Assembly (NCBI GenBank): GCA_030538475.1
Contig: JAUNTX010000005.1
Span: 1 to 64,000 of the forward strand
DNA from: Dermabacter sp.
GTDB lineage: Bacteria; Actinomycetota; Actinomycetes; Actinomycetales; Dermabacteraceae
DNA length: 64,000 bases
Reading direction: 5' to 3'
How positions within the stretch are numbered: the stretch's first letter is position 1; every line of letters begins with the position of its first letter. The position numbers and the translations under genes were made by a program. Below the pieces are notes generated by a model. It searched no databases. It had not been told where the DNA came from and was given only the letters and a program-made list of their open reading frames with translations. Positions 49,732 through 58,469 of this stretch are shown one piece after another.

Positions 49732-50304
49732 CTAGAGACTCTGCCCGATCTCCCACGCGACCGGCTGGCTTTTTCCGGAGGCCCAGTCGGTGCGAAGCAG
49801 CGCGTACCCGAGCGTGTCGGTGGTGCGCCCGTCTGGCATGGTCCCCGCCGATCGGTAGTGCGCTTCCTTGACCCACCCCGCGTGAAGGAAGGCACGCTGC
49901 ATCGCGATGTTGTCCACGAGCGTGGTGGCTTCCAGCCGCGCGAGGTCGGAAAACCGGGGGAAGACGGCGCCCGCCAGGGCGCGCACGGCCAATCGGCCAA
50001 TGCCTCGTCCGCGCGCGCCGTCAGCGAGGCGCACGTCCACGAGCGCCGACGGGTCCTCTGTATCGCTCACGGTCATGAATCCCACCGCCTCGTGGTCGGC
50101 GAGCACCCAGTACGAGCAGACCGATGCCGAGTCAAACGCGCCGCGCTCCAGGCGAGCCTCGACCTCAGAGGCCGCGGGCCTGGCGATCAGATGGAACGGG
50201 AAGTGGTTCTCCGTGAAGAAGGCGAGGAGCTGCCCACGATCGCGCTGCGGCTCGAACTCGCGAAGCGCGACCTCCGCGGCGCCCGGGTGGCGTTCATTCA
50301 TCAT
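49732..50304 (-). CDS. GNAT-family N-acetyltransferase
   Basis: A 190-residue acetyltransferase: the acetyl-CoA loop is D-G-A-R-G-R-G-I-G-R-L-A and the C-terminal N-I-A-M-Q-R-A-F-L-H-A-G-W is also typical. The overall sequence (H-F-P-F-H, T-L-G-Y-A-L-L-R-T-D-W) suggests a RimJ-like small-molecule or protein acetylase; substrate unknown. AGGAGG lies 4-7 nt upstream of two adjacent ATGs (50304 and 50301). Confidence 0.85.
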   Translation of the reverse strand: MMNERHPGAAEVALREFEPQRDRGQLLAFFTENHFPFHLIARPAASEVEARLERGAFDSASVCSYWVLADHEAVGFMTVSDTEDPSALVDVRLADGARGRGIGRLAVRALAGAVFPRFSDLARLEATTLVDNIAMQRAFLHAGWVKEAHYRSAGTMPDGRTTDTLGYALLRTDWASGKSQPVAWEIGQSL

Positions 50305-50351
50305 CGAACCTCCTGGATAAACGACCATTGTTCTCGAGAAACCCTCGGCAG

Positions 50352-50388
50352 CAGAAAACCCCCGAACCACTGGTTCGGGGGTTTTCTG
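50352..50388 (-). terminator. Terminator of the initiator tRNA gene
   Basis: A 17-bp perfect stem (CAGAAAACCCCCGAACC and complement) with loop ACT lies 22 nt downstream of tRNA-fMet on the minus strand. The U run is provided by the TTTTCTG side of the stem. Confidence 0.85.
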
Positions 50389-50408
50389 TGTCCTGTCACA
50401 GGACTTTC

Positions 50409-50483
<75 letters not shown>

Positions 50484-50495
50484 GCGACGTGTACT

Positions 50496-50525
50496 AATCT
50501 ACGCGCCGCGGGTGGCGGCGTCCAA
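50496..50525 (-). promoter_or_regulatory. Promoter of tRNA-fMet (TTGGAC - 18 - TAGATT)
   Basis: On the minus strand TTGGAC (50520-50525) and TAGATT (50496-50501) are separated by 18 nt and end 12 nt before the tRNA 5' end. This is the best sigma70-type promoter in the window. Confidence 0.75.
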
Positions 50526-50586
50526 CGCGGGTGTGCAAAACGTTTGCTACCTCACGTTGAGGCCGCCGTCGGCCCCGCTTGACCGC

Positions 50587-53500
50587 CTACCCGCCGTTCA
50601 TCTGGGCGTATGCGGTCTGAGCGCGGGTGATCGCGTCGTCCATCTTCCGCTGGGCCTCGCCGTAGGCGGCCCAGTCACCGGCGCGCATCGCGGCGTCCGC
50701 CTCCTCCTGAGCCTGCTGGAGGTCCGTAAGGGCACGCGACAGCTCAGCGCTCGGATCGCCGTCCGTCGCCGGCGCCTGGGTGGGGCTCGGCGACTCGCTT
50801 GGTTCAGCCGGGGTCGCACCATCGGTCGGGGCGGGGGTTGCTCCACCGTCGCCGCTGTCCGGGGTGCTCGTCACGGCATCGTCCACCGCGACGGCCTGGC
50901 CGGTCGACGGCACGGCCGCATCGCCCGCTTCGGCACCGGAGTCGCCGCCGAAGACCGCATCGAGCGCTTCGTCGAGGGTGTCGGCGTAGCCCACCTTGTC
51001 GCCGAAGGACACGAGGACCTTGCGCAGCAGCGGGTAGGACGTGCCGCCACCCGAGCTCGAGCTCATGACGTAGACGGGCTGCACGTACAGCAGGCCGCCG
51101 CCCACCGGGAGGGTGAGGAGGTTGCCGCTGATGACCTCGGAGTTTCCGGCCCGCAGCAGGTTCAGCTCGCGTGACACCTCGGTGTTGGAGTTGAACGTGT
51201 TCTGCACCTGGCGCGGCGCGCTCACGGGGTTGGAGCTGGGCAGTACGAGCAGCGACAACCTGCCGTAGGTGTCGGCCGGGTTACCGGCCTCCGTGCCCGT
51301 TTCCGAATCGACCGCGAGGAAGCCGGTGAGGACGTCCTGGCCGCTTTCGGGAATGTAGCTCGAGCTCATGGAGAAGCGCGGGGAGTCATCGTCCGGCATC
51401 TGCATGGTGAGGTAGTACGGCGACTGGAGCGCCGCCGCTTGCGATTCGGAGGAGGCCGACTGCGTGGGGTCCGGCGAGGTCTGCCAGAAGTCCTGACCCA
51501 CGTAGAACTCTTCGGGATCGGTGATGTGGTACTTGCCGAGCACGGTGCGCTGCACCTTGAACATGTCGGCCGGGTAGCGCAGGTGGCCCATGAGGTCGCC
51601 GGAAATTTCCGAGGCCGGGGTGAGCGCGCCCGGGAAGGAGCGCTCCCACGCCGTAAGAATCGGGTCCTCGGTGTCCCACGAGTACAGCTTCACCTGTCCG
51701 TCGAAGGCATCGACAGTGGCCTTGACGGAGTTGCGCAGGTAGTTAACGTTGCCGGTGCGCAGGTTCGCGGTGTTGGCGCCGCTCACCTTCGAGTCCGTCA
51801 CGGCAGCATTGAAGTCCGTGCCCTGGGAGTAGGGGTAGCGGGTCGAGGTGGTGTACCCATCGATCACCCACACGAGGCTGCCGTCCACAACAGCCGGGTA
51901 CATCTCGGTATCGAGCGAGAGGAACGGGGCCACTTCCATGACGCGCTGCTGCGGATCGCGGTCGTAGAGGATCTGCGACTCGTCGTTCACGTAGCTCGAA
52001 ATGAGAATGTTCGGTTCGCGGAACTTGATGGCGTATAGGAGGCGGTTGAAGATGTTGCCCACGGGCGGCCCGCCGTTGCCCTCATACGTGTTGGAGACCT
52101 GGCGGCCCTGATCGTCGCCCGCGGTGCCCGACTGGTAGTCGAACTCCTGCGGCTCGGTGCCCTCGGGGGCGCCGACGATGGAGTAGTTCGGCGAGTGACG
52201 CCCGAAGTAGACGCGCTCCTCGAACTCGCCGAGTTCGCCGCTGCCGGGCACGCCGGACTGGAAGAACGTGGGCTCGCCGTCGCTCTGGCGCTTGTTGCCG
52301 TAGGCGGCGGCCACGCCGAAGCCGTGCGTGTAGATCACGTGCTGGTTCACCCACGACTGGTTGGCGAGGTCCAGCTTGTCGGGGCGCAGTTCGCGCACGC
52401 CGATCACGGTGTCCTGCTTCGTGCCGTCGATCTCGTAGCGGTCAACGCTGAGCGTGTCCTCGAAGCCCCAGTAGCGGCGGTTTGCCTCGCGCTGGCCGAA
52501 GGTGGGGGAAACCACGGTGGGGTCGAGCAGGCGAATCTGGGTGGTGGTCGCGGCGTCTTCGCGCAGCTGGCCCGGCTCCGCGTTGCTTTCTGCCTGATAG
52601 GAGACTTCGTTGACGCCCGCGAGGCCGTACGCGTCGCGCGTTGCCTCAATGTTGTAGGCGATGTACTGGTTTTCCAGCTGGCGTTCGTTGGGGTTCACCT
52701 GGAACGTCTGGATGAAGTACGGGTAGACCATGCCGACGGCGACCGTGCTGAGGATAATGATGCCTGCGCCCACGGCGGGGATCCGCCAGTTGCCCCGGAT
52801 GATCCAGACGAGCAGGAGCGCCGCCACGATGAGGGCGGAGATCGCAAGGATGGTCTTGCCGGGGATCAGCGCGTTGACGTCGGTGTAGGACGCGCCGTCG
52901 AACTTTTCGTGGTTCGAGGTGAGCATCGCGTAGCGCTCGAACCAGTGCTGGGCGGCGAGCACAAGCATGTAGGCGATCGCGACGATGCCCACGTGGATGC
53001 GCGCGGCCTTCGTGATGCGAAGGCCCTTGCTCTGGTCCCACTCGATCCCGCCGTAGATGAAGTGCCCGGCCACGGCGGCGAGCGCGCTGGCGAGCACGAT
53101 GAAGTTCGCCATGCCGAGCAGGAGGTCCACGATGGGCAGCGTGAACACGTAGAACGAGACGTCGTGATTGAAGATCGGATCGGTGGTGCCGAAGGATTCC
53201 TGATTGATCATCAGGAGGACGTTCTGCCAGCTGCGCGCGGCGGTGAGGCCGCCGAAGATTCCGAGAATCACGGGGGCCGCGTAGGTAATGACCTTGCGCA
53301 GCGGGTCCACGGCTTCGCGGAACTGTTCGAGCGCCTGCTGCTCGCGGGTCACGGGCGGATAGATCGGCCGCTTCGAGTAGGCAAACCGGAGCGAGAAGTA
53401 GATCGGGACGGCGATGACCACGGTGCCGAGCAGGAAGAGGATGCCCTGGGTGATCCAGCGCTTGATGAGGAACTCATCGAAGCCGAGCTGATCGAACCAC

Positions 53501-53664
53501 AGGTAGCGGGTCCAGACTTCGGCCAGCACGAAGAAGCCCGCGATGAGGGCGCCCATAACCGTGAGCGTGATCGAGAGGGGCGATATCCGCCCGCGGCGCT
53601 GCCCCGTGCCACCGGCAGCGGGGCGCGGAGCTCGAGGTCCGGGCATGGGGGCAGAAAAACTCAC
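50587..53664 (-). CDS. UPF0182 family large membrane protein
   Basis: A 1025-residue protein with about seven membrane helices in the first 330 residues and a large extracytoplasmic region. Family sequences include W-T-R-Y-L-W-F-D-Q-L-G, V-N-P-N-E-R-Q-L-E-N-Q-Y-I-A-Y-N-I and H-G-F-G-V-A-A-A-Y. From about 880 on there is a Gly/Ser/Pro/Thr linker and a short coiled coil (D-L-Q-Q-A-Q-E-E-A-D-A). The function of UPF0182 (mycobacterial Rv3193c) is not established. GTG start with GAGGTTCC upstream, divergent from the PPA1309-like gene as in many actinobacteria. Confidence 0.92.
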   Translation of the reverse strand: MSFSAPMPGPRAPRPAAGGTGQRRGRISPLSITLTVMGALIAGFFVLAEVWTRYLWFDQLGFDEFLIKRWITQGILFLLGTVVIAVPIYFSLRFAYSKRPIYPPVTREQQALEQFREAVDPLRKVITYAAPVILGIFGGLTAARSWQNVLLMINQESFGTTDPIFNHDVSFYVFTLPIVDLLLGMANFIVLASALAAVAGHFIYGGIEWDQSKGLRITKAARIHVGIVAIAYMLVLAAQHWFERYAMLTSNHEKFDGASYTDVNALIPGKTILAISALIVAALLLVWIIRGNWRIPAVGAGIIILSTVAVGMVYPYFIQTFQVNPNERQLENQYIAYNIEATRDAYGLAGVNEVSYQAESNAEPGQLREDAATTTQIRLLDPTVVSPTFGQREANRRYWGFEDTLSVDRYEIDGTKQDTVIGVRELRPDKLDLANQSWVNQHVIYTHGFGVAAAYGNKRQSDGEPTFFQSGVPGSGELGEFEERVYFGRHSPNYSIVGAPEGTEPQEFDYQSGTAGDDQGRQVSNTYEGNGGPPVGNIFNRLLYAIKFREPNILISSYVNDESQILYDRDPQQRVMEVAPFLSLDTEMYPAVVDGSLVWVIDGYTTSTRYPYSQGTDFNAAVTDSKVSGANTANLRTGNVNYLRNSVKATVDAFDGQVKLYSWDTEDPILTAWERSFPGALTPASEISGDLMGHLRYPADMFKVQRTVLGKYHITDPEEFYVGQDFWQTSPDPTQSASSESQAAALQSPYYLTMQMPDDDSPRFSMSSSYIPESGQDVLTGFLAVDSETGTEAGNPADTYGRLSLLVLPSSNPVSAPRQVQNTFNSNTEVSRELNLLRAGNSEVISGNLLTLPVGGGLLYVQPVYVMSSSSGGGTSYPLLRKVLVSFGDKVGYADTLDEALDAVFGGDSGAEAGDAAVPSTGQAVAVDDAVTSTPDSGDGGATPAPTDGATPAEPSESPSPTQAPATDGDPSAELSRALTDLQQAQEEADAAMRAGDWAAYGEAQRKMDDAITRAQTAYAQMNGG

Positions 53665-53763
53665 AGGAACCTCAACTCACTCGGCCAGAACAGTATCGTG
53701 GGTGGGGTGGTCGCCCTCGTGGTGGCGGCGACAGTCGGGTATCTAGTGTGTCAGGAGCGCAGT

Positions 53764-54321
53764 GTGGACGTGAACTCAGAGTCGCAGCAGGGCTTCGAGG
53801 GCGAGGCCGCCCTCGATCTCACCGAGCGTGAGGGTGCGCTGGCCGCGGCGGTTCTGGAACTCGTGCGTCACGCCCGCAGCGAGGGGGCCGACGGCTCCCG
53901 TGCCACCTCTCGTTTCGCTTTCTTCATCACCGATGAGCTGCTGAGTGAGCGCCCCGAACTGCGCGCTGTCCTGCCCGAAGAGACCGTGGCGCAGGCCGCG
54001 GGCGATCCGCACCACCTGACCAGTATCGAGACAGGCACGACGCACAGCGAGGTGGGGCACGAACTGAGCGTGGCGACGTGGCCGAGCGGCCTGGCCGGTG
54101 GCTATGTTCAGGGCTTGGTCCGTGGCAGCAGCGAGGCGGGGCCCGGCCACGTGGACACCTCCCGCGTCTTCGTGGCCGTGGGAGCACTGCTGACCGGCGA
54201 GACGTTCTGCGCCGTGGAACCCGCCGAGGGCGCCGCGTTGCGCGTGGGCCGCGCCGTGGTCCCGGAACTCGTGGCCGCGCTCAGCTCAAGCCTCGGCATC
54301 GAGCCCCGGGACCCCGCGTAG
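53764..54321 (+). CDS. PPA1309-like protein of unknown function
   Basis: A 185-residue soluble protein: A-L-A-A-A-V-L-E-L-V-R-H, R-F-A-F-F-I-T-D-E-L-L, then S-V-A-T-W-P-S-G-L-A-G-G-Y-V-Q-G. This resembles the PPA1309 family that sits divergent from UPF0182 genes in actinobacteria and whose role is unknown. The GTG at 53764 has AGGAG 7 nt upstream. The frame is open far upstream, but that sequence is antisense to the UPF0182 gene. Confidence 0.8.
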   Translation: MDVNSESQQGFEGEAALDLTEREGALAAAVLELVRHARSEGADGSRATSRFAFFITDELLSERPELRAVLPEETVAQAAGDPHHLTSIETGTTHSEVGHELSVATWPSGLAGGYVQGLVRGSSEAGPGHVDTSRVFVAVGALLTGETFCAVEPAEGAALRVGRAVVPELVAALSSSLGIEPRDPA

Positions 54322-54346
54322 CCGCGTTGGTGTCTACTCGCACGGT

Positions 54347-54832
54347 TTAGGCGGCCACGAGCGGAGAATCCGCGTGCTCGCTTTCTGTGCCGGAGGGGGC
54401 GGGGGTGAAGGCATCGTCGGCCTCCCCCACCGACCGCACCTCCCCCGTGTTTTCATCGACCACCTGGCGCAGGTTCTTTTCGTAGCTCACCGAACCGTGG
54501 GTGAGTTCGACCCCCACGTTGTCGGCGTGGAGCGTCAGTTCGGTGCGGCGCCCGCCTTCGCGATCCACCCATTCGTTCGTCACGAGCCTGCCGGAGACGA
54601 GCACCGGCATGCCTTTCTTGACCGAGCGGGCCACGTTTTCGGCGAGCGACTTGCGCCGCACCTGCACCCGCACGAACTCGGGCTTGCGTTCCTTCCACTC
54701 GCCGTCGCGCGGATCGTAGTAGGTGTCGTTGACGGCGACGGTGAAGCCGGTGCGGGATCCGCCGTCCTCGAAGCGGTGGATCGCCGCGTCCTGCGTTGCG
54801 TTCCCCTGGATGCTGGTAGAGATGGCGTTCAT
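54347..54832 (-). CDS. ssb: Single-stranded DNA-binding protein, paralogue without C-terminal tip
   Basis: A 161-residue SSB with one OB fold (residues about 1-120: G-N-A-T-Q-D-A, R-V-Q-V-R-R-K-S-L-A-E-N-V, G-M-P-V-L-V-S-G-R-L). The tail after 120 is acidic but ends D-S-P-L-V-A-A and lacks the D-D-D-I-P-F-like tip that recruits repair proteins. The chromosomal replication SSB normally lies with rpsF/rpsR, which are not here, so this is probably a second copy, possibly for competence or conjugation-type DNA handling. ATG at 54832 with GGGGAGG. Confidence 0.9.
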   Translation of the reverse strand: MNAISTSIQGNATQDAAIHRFEDGGSRTGFTVAVNDTYYDPRDGEWKERKPEFVRVQVRRKSLAENVARSVKKGMPVLVSGRLVTNEWVDREGGRRTELTLHADNVGVELTHGSVSYEKNLRQVVDENTGEVRSVGEADDAFTPAPSGTESEHADSPLVAA

Positions 54833-54971
54833 GAGGGTTCCTCCCCTTGGGTCAGTGTGCGGTCCGCGGGCGCGGCCGTGGCACCACTGTGGCAAGCTCA
54901 CTCCCCCACATTTGCGCTTCTGCCACGCCTGGGGACAACTCGCTTCCCGCGCGGATTTCTGGCGGGCCGGT

Positions 54972-54977
54972 TAGACT
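54972..54977 (+). promoter_or_regulatory. Putative -10 box of tRNA-Arg(UCU)
   Basis: TAGACT lies 41 nt before the tRNA 5' end. A -35 element is not obvious. It is the best candidate in the 186-nt region between ssb and the tRNA. Confidence 0.35.
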
Positions 54978-55018
54978 TGTGCGCGGCCCTCGGGCCCCGC
55001 TCCCCACCGAGGAGCACC

Positions 55019-55091
<73 letters not shown>

Positions 55092-55155
55092 CCAATCCCT
55101 CCCTCCACCAGCGTCACAGCAAAAACTCACGACTTCCCTGAGAGGACCGACGATC

Positions 55156-55470
55156 ATGTCGAGCAAGGACGCTCATCGCCGCAAGGATCGCGAATCACCC
55201 AGCGACGACGGGTGGCTCCTGGGCCTGTCTCTCAAGGCCGTGGGGATTCTGGCGGTCGTCGCCATCGCAGTCGTCGTCGGATTGCCCACGGCCGTTCTTT
55301 TCGGTCTCGGGGACCTGCTCACTCATGGCCCGGGTGGGGTCATCAAGACGTTCCTGGGTGGGCTCTTCATGTCCTCGGTCCTGTTTCTCCTCTCCGTCGC
55401 GTGGGAGTTGTGGAAAGATCGCCGAAACAAGCGCAAAGGCCCCGCTACGCACCCCCGAGGACGCGGCTAA
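55156..55470 (+). CDS. Small two-helix membrane protein, unknown
   Basis: A 104-residue protein: charged N-terminus (K-D-A-H-R-R-K-D-R-E), a membrane helix about 25-50, a short Gly-rich loop, a second helix about 63-85 and a basic C-terminus (K-D-R-R-N-K-R-K-G). I recognise no family. AGAGGA precedes the ATG at a slightly long distance. It follows tRNA-Arg(UCU) by 61 nt and its last 26 nt overlap the convergent SDR gene. Confidence 0.65.
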   Translation: MSSKDAHRRKDRESPSDDGWLLGLSLKAVGILAVVAIAVVVGLPTAVLFGLGDLLTHGPGGVIKTFLGGLFMSSVLFLLSVAWELWKDRRNKRKGPATHPRGRG

Positions 55471-56368
55471 TACCCTCGCGGTACGTGGTGACCTCGAACT
55501 CGGGGAACCGGGTCTCGAACTTGGTGGAGTCGAAGATGTTGTCTTGCCGGTAGCGCGGCAGCAGTTCCTCGGCCTCTTTGATCGACGGGTTAATCAAGCC
55601 GCCGAGCCGGTACACCCAGCGAGGCAGCGTCGTGTACGAGATCTTTCGCCCGGTGAGCTCAGAGGCAATCTCGATCATCTCCGCGTAGGTGATGCGGTAG
55701 GGATCCACGGGCAGGTGCCAGGTCTGCCCGAAGGCATCGGGGGTGTTGCCGATCAGCGCCGTCGCCCGGCTCGCGTCGGGCGTCCAGATCAGTGAGCGTT
55801 TCGCGTGGGCATTCAACGGCACGAGCGGGCGCTTGCCCTGGGCGATGCGCCCCAGCACCATCGAATTGGTGAGACTCTGCGTCTTATCCGGCCCATAGAA
55901 CTCGGGGGCGCGGCAGATCACCGCGTTGATCCCACCCGCCTCCATCTCCTCCAGGAGCATGTCAGCGATCAGCGCCCGGACTGTCGACTTCCGACCCACG
56001 GGCTCAAACTCAGTGTCTTCGGTGTGAGGCACCTCGGTGCGGGGATACATGTAGGTGTTGTCGAAGAACACGAGGGCGCTGCCGTGCTCGACGCACGCCG
56101 CCATCGTGTTCGCGACCATCACGGGGAACTTCTCTTCCCACAGCCCGGAGTTCATCGGCAAACCCACGGTCAGGTACACGACATCGCTGCCCTGGACAGC
56201 GCGGGAGGTGGCGCCCGCGTCCATCAGATCGGCGGACACGAGTTCATCCGTGTCGTGAAGAGCGCGCGGGTTGCGGCTCACCAGCCGAATATCGCGCGTG
56301 TAGTGGCGGTAGAGCTCGCGGGCGAGTTCGTCGGCGATCTGCCCGCCGGCCCCGAGGATGGTCTGCAT
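55445..56368 (-). CDS. NAD(P)-dependent epimerase/dehydratase-type SDR
   Basis: A 307-residue atypical SDR with G-A-G-G-Q-I-A-D-E-L at residues 6-15 (Rossmann glycine motif), N-T-Y-M-Y-P-R-T-E-V-P in the middle and a C-terminal substrate domain (F-G-Q-T-W-H-L-P, T-Y-A-E-M-I-E-I-A). The canonical Y-x-x-x-K is not obvious, so it may be an NmrA-like sensor or reductase. The ATG at 56368 begins the Rossmann strand and has AAGGA 10 nt upstream. It is the last gene of a minus-strand cluster with a DJ-1 protein and a methyltransferase. Confidence 0.82.
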   Translation of the reverse strand: MQTILGAGGQIADELARELYRHYTRDIRLVSRNPRALHDTDELVSADLMDAGATSRAVQGSDVVYLTVGLPMNSGLWEEKFPVMVANTMAACVEHGSALVFFDNTYMYPRTEVPHTEDTEFEPVGRKSTVRALIADMLLEEMEAGGINAVICRAPEFYGPDKTQSLTNSMVLGRIAQGKRPLVPLNAHAKRSLIWTPDASRATALIGNTPDAFGQTWHLPVDPYRITYAEMIEIASELTGRKISYTTLPRWVYRLGGLINPSIKEAEELLPRYRQDNIFDSTKFETRFPEFEVTTYREGISRVLGGA

Positions 56369-56433
56369 ACGTGAAAGATCCTTGTCAGTGACGATAGACA
56401 GTGGCGATAGTGAGGGGCGTGCAAAGAGAAGTG

Positions 56434-57138
56434 CTAGCTCAGCAGGGCCGCGACCTTGCTCGCGGTGGCCTTCGCCGACCCCGGATTCTGCCCGGTCACG
56501 AGCCGACCATCCACCACGGTGTTGGAGACGAACGGCAGGAGCGCCTTCGAATACAGCGCCCCGCGTTCCTTCATCTCCTCCTCGATGTTGTACGGCATGA
56601 GCTTGTCCACGCGTGCCAGCACTTCTTCGCGCCAGGAAAACCCGGTGATGCGGCGCCCGGCCACGAGGTAGCTGCCGTCGGACAGCTTCGTGTCCCGCAG
56701 CCCGCAGTAGCCGTGGCACACCGCCCCCACCACGCCGCCGTTCTCGAAAATCTCGCGGCCGAGCCGCTGCAGCCCCTCACTGTCGGGGAAATCGAACATC
56801 ACGGCATGCCCGCCGGTGAAGTAGATCGCGTCAAAGTCCGCCGCGTCCACATCCTCGGGCCTGAGCGTGTCCTCCAGCAGCGCCATCTTGGCGGGATCGT
56901 TGTGCCAGGCCTTCGCGGAAGCATCGTAGTTCGGGAACGTCAACGACCGCGGCTCAAGCGGAGATGTGCCGCCCGCCGGACTGATAATCGTCTGCTCGAA
57001 GCCGCGCTCGGCGAACAGATCGTAGGCATGCGTGAGCTCCGAAAGCCACAGCCCCGTGGGGTGCTCGGGATCGGCCTCGTAATGGTCAACGTTCGTGACG
57101 ACCTGCAGGATACGTGGAGTGCTCAAGGGGGTTCTCAC
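56434..57138 (-). CDS. DJ-1/PfpI family protein (class I glutamine amidotransferase-like)
   Basis: A 234-residue protein with the nucleophile elbow G-A-V-C-H-G (Cys141), an upstream Y-F-T-G-G-H-A (108-112) and Glu/His residues typical of the Hsp31/HchA-like subgroup (Y-D-L-F-A-E-R-G-F, F-S-W-R-E-E). Such proteins act as glyoxalase III or protein deglycase or as chaperones. The start is uncertain: GTG at 57138 or TTG at 57126; neither has a good Shine-Dalgarno. Confidence 0.85.
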   Translation of the reverse strand: MRTPLSTPRILQVVTNVDHYEADPEHPTGLWLSELTHAYDLFAERGFEQTIISPAGGTSPLEPRSLTFPNYDASAKAWHNDPAKMALLEDTLRPEDVDAADFDAIYFTGGHAVMFDFPDSEGLQRLGREIFENGGVVGAVCHGYCGLRDTKLSDGSYLVAGRRITGFSWREEVLARVDKLMPYNIEEEMKERGALYSKALLPFVSNTVVDGRLVTGQNPGSAKATASKVAALLS

Positions 57139-57212
57139 TTCCGTGTCGATACCGACGGCACCAGGGTCAAGGGCGACGCCGCATCCTCCACGGTACCGAG
57201 TGAGAAGGGCTC

Positions 57213-58025
57213 TTAGCCAGGCGAGTTCTCGGGCCGGTACGCAACCAACGCAACACCGCACAGGGTGTTCTGATGCTGCCGGAAAAGGGCACGCATGGCG
57301 AGCATGCGGCGCCGGGCATCCGGATCGCGCAGCACATTGAAGAGAATCCGTGCGGTTCCGCGCACGCCCTCATCGGCGAGATTGCGGCGCACCTGTAGAA
57401 GCGCCATGGGCGCGGTCCCCACCCACTCGACCACGAGACCGGCGCCCTCGAGCAGAGCGCTCCACTCAGCGACGGTGAGGGGACGGGCGTTCACCTTGAT
57501 GGCCCGAGCGAGGTCCTTGCGCAGCTCCGTCTTAAACTCCGGGTCCAGATCATCCGGCTGCAACCCCAGTTCATGAATCGCATACCGCCCACCCGGGCGA
57601 AGAATGCGCACCGCCTCCGCAACAATCGCGCGCTTGGCGGCCTCGGACTGCATCGTGAGCATCGCCTCGCCAATCACCACATCTGCCGAAGCGTCCGGCA
57701 AGGTCGTGCGCGCGGCATCCGCCGTGATGACGCTGCCGACGGGCTCGACCACCGTGGCCACGAGCGCCGCCGCGTCCGCGTCCTTCTCCACGCCGACATA
57801 GGAGGCGGGCCGCTGATCTAAGATTTCCTTCGCGGTGCGACCAAGGCCCGGGGCCAGTTCCACCACGTCCGCGCCGGGGATCCGGGCCTCGGCAAGCAGC
57901 TTCCGGGTGAGCCCCAGGCCGCCGGGGCGGAGCACGCGTTTCCCGAGTCGGGCGAGCAGCCAGTGGCCGGGCGCATCCTCAGCCTTGCGGGTGGCGTAGG
58001 GCAAACGTTCACCGTTCTCGTTCAT
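57213..58025 (-). CDS. SAM-dependent methyltransferase
   Basis: A 270-residue class I methyltransferase: motif I V-V-E-L-A-P-G-L-G-R-T-A, then Y-V-G-V-E-K-D and an arsM/UbiE-like post-motif (R-I-L-R-P-G-G-R-Y-A-I-H-E-L). AAGGAG precedes the ATG. Substrate unknown; the similarity to UbiE-type enzymes is only at motif level. It lies 100 nt after the haem monooxygenase-like gene and could share its transcript. Confidence 0.82.
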   Translation of the reverse strand: MNENGERLPYATRKAEDAPGHWLLARLGKRVLRPGGLGLTRKLLAEARIPGADVVELAPGLGRTAKEILDQRPASYVGVEKDADAAALVATVVEPVGSVITADAARTTLPDASADVVIGEAMLTMQSEAAKRAIVAEAVRILRPGGRYAIHELGLQPDDLDPEFKTELRKDLARAIKVNARPLTVAEWSALLEGAGLVVEWVGTAPMALLQVRRNLADEGVRGTARILFNVLRDPDARRRMLAMRALFRQHQNTLCGVALVAYRPENSPG

Positions 58026-58125
58026 CAGGGACTCCTTGTGTTCAAGCCTTGACCGACGGGGGACCGATCGCGCGACCACCGTCCAGGAGACGCGCGCAAT
58101 CCGTGCGGAGCTAATCCGTGCGGAG

Positions 58126-58419
58126 CTACGAGTCGAGCTCAACGACCTCGAAGCCGAGAATGTCGACACTCATCCCGCGCCGCTGGTCAGCGCCGTGATC
58201 GACCACGGGCCGCGAAGCGGACCACGCCTCGTAACTCTCGCGCGTATCCCACCGGGTCACCACGAAGTAGCGCCGTTCGCCGATCTGCGGCCGCAGCAGC
58301 TCGAACCCCTCGAAGCCCGCCGCCGCATCCACCGCCTTCTTCCGCGCGGCAAAACGCCGCTCGATTTCGGCCTCGGCACCCTCGGGGAACGACAGCGCGG
58401 TGATGTTGACGAACGTCAT
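58126..58419 (-). CDS. MhuD/IsdG-like haem-degrading monooxygenase (ABM fold)
   Basis: A 97-residue ABM-fold protein that resembles mycobacterial MhuD along its length (R-R-F-A-A-R-K-K-A-V, G-F-E-G-F-E-L-L-R-P, R-Y-F-V-V-T-R-W). Trp66 and His75, the ruffling and haem-ligand residues of MhuD, are at the same positions. Position 7, Asn in MhuD and IsdG, is Thr here. MhuD opens haem to mycobilin and frees iron. The upstream iron box supports an iron-scavenging role. Start at 58419 with GGAGG. A non-haem ABM enzyme remains possible because of the Asn7 change. Confidence 0.8.
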   Translation of the reverse strand: MTFVNITALSFPEGAEAEIERRFAARKKAVDAAAGFEGFELLRPQIGERRYFVVTRWDTRESYEAWSASRPVVDHGADQRRGMSVDILGFEVVELDS

Positions 58420-58469
58420 GACAGCCTCCTGCACGGCGGCGGTGGGACCGCCACACCTTCTTCGTGGAC

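Noticed and set aside
52195-53763. Upstream extension of the PPA1309-like gene to about 700 codons
   Set aside because: The extension is antisense to UPF0182 and has shadow-frame composition. Homology and a Shine-Dalgarno support the GTG at 53764.
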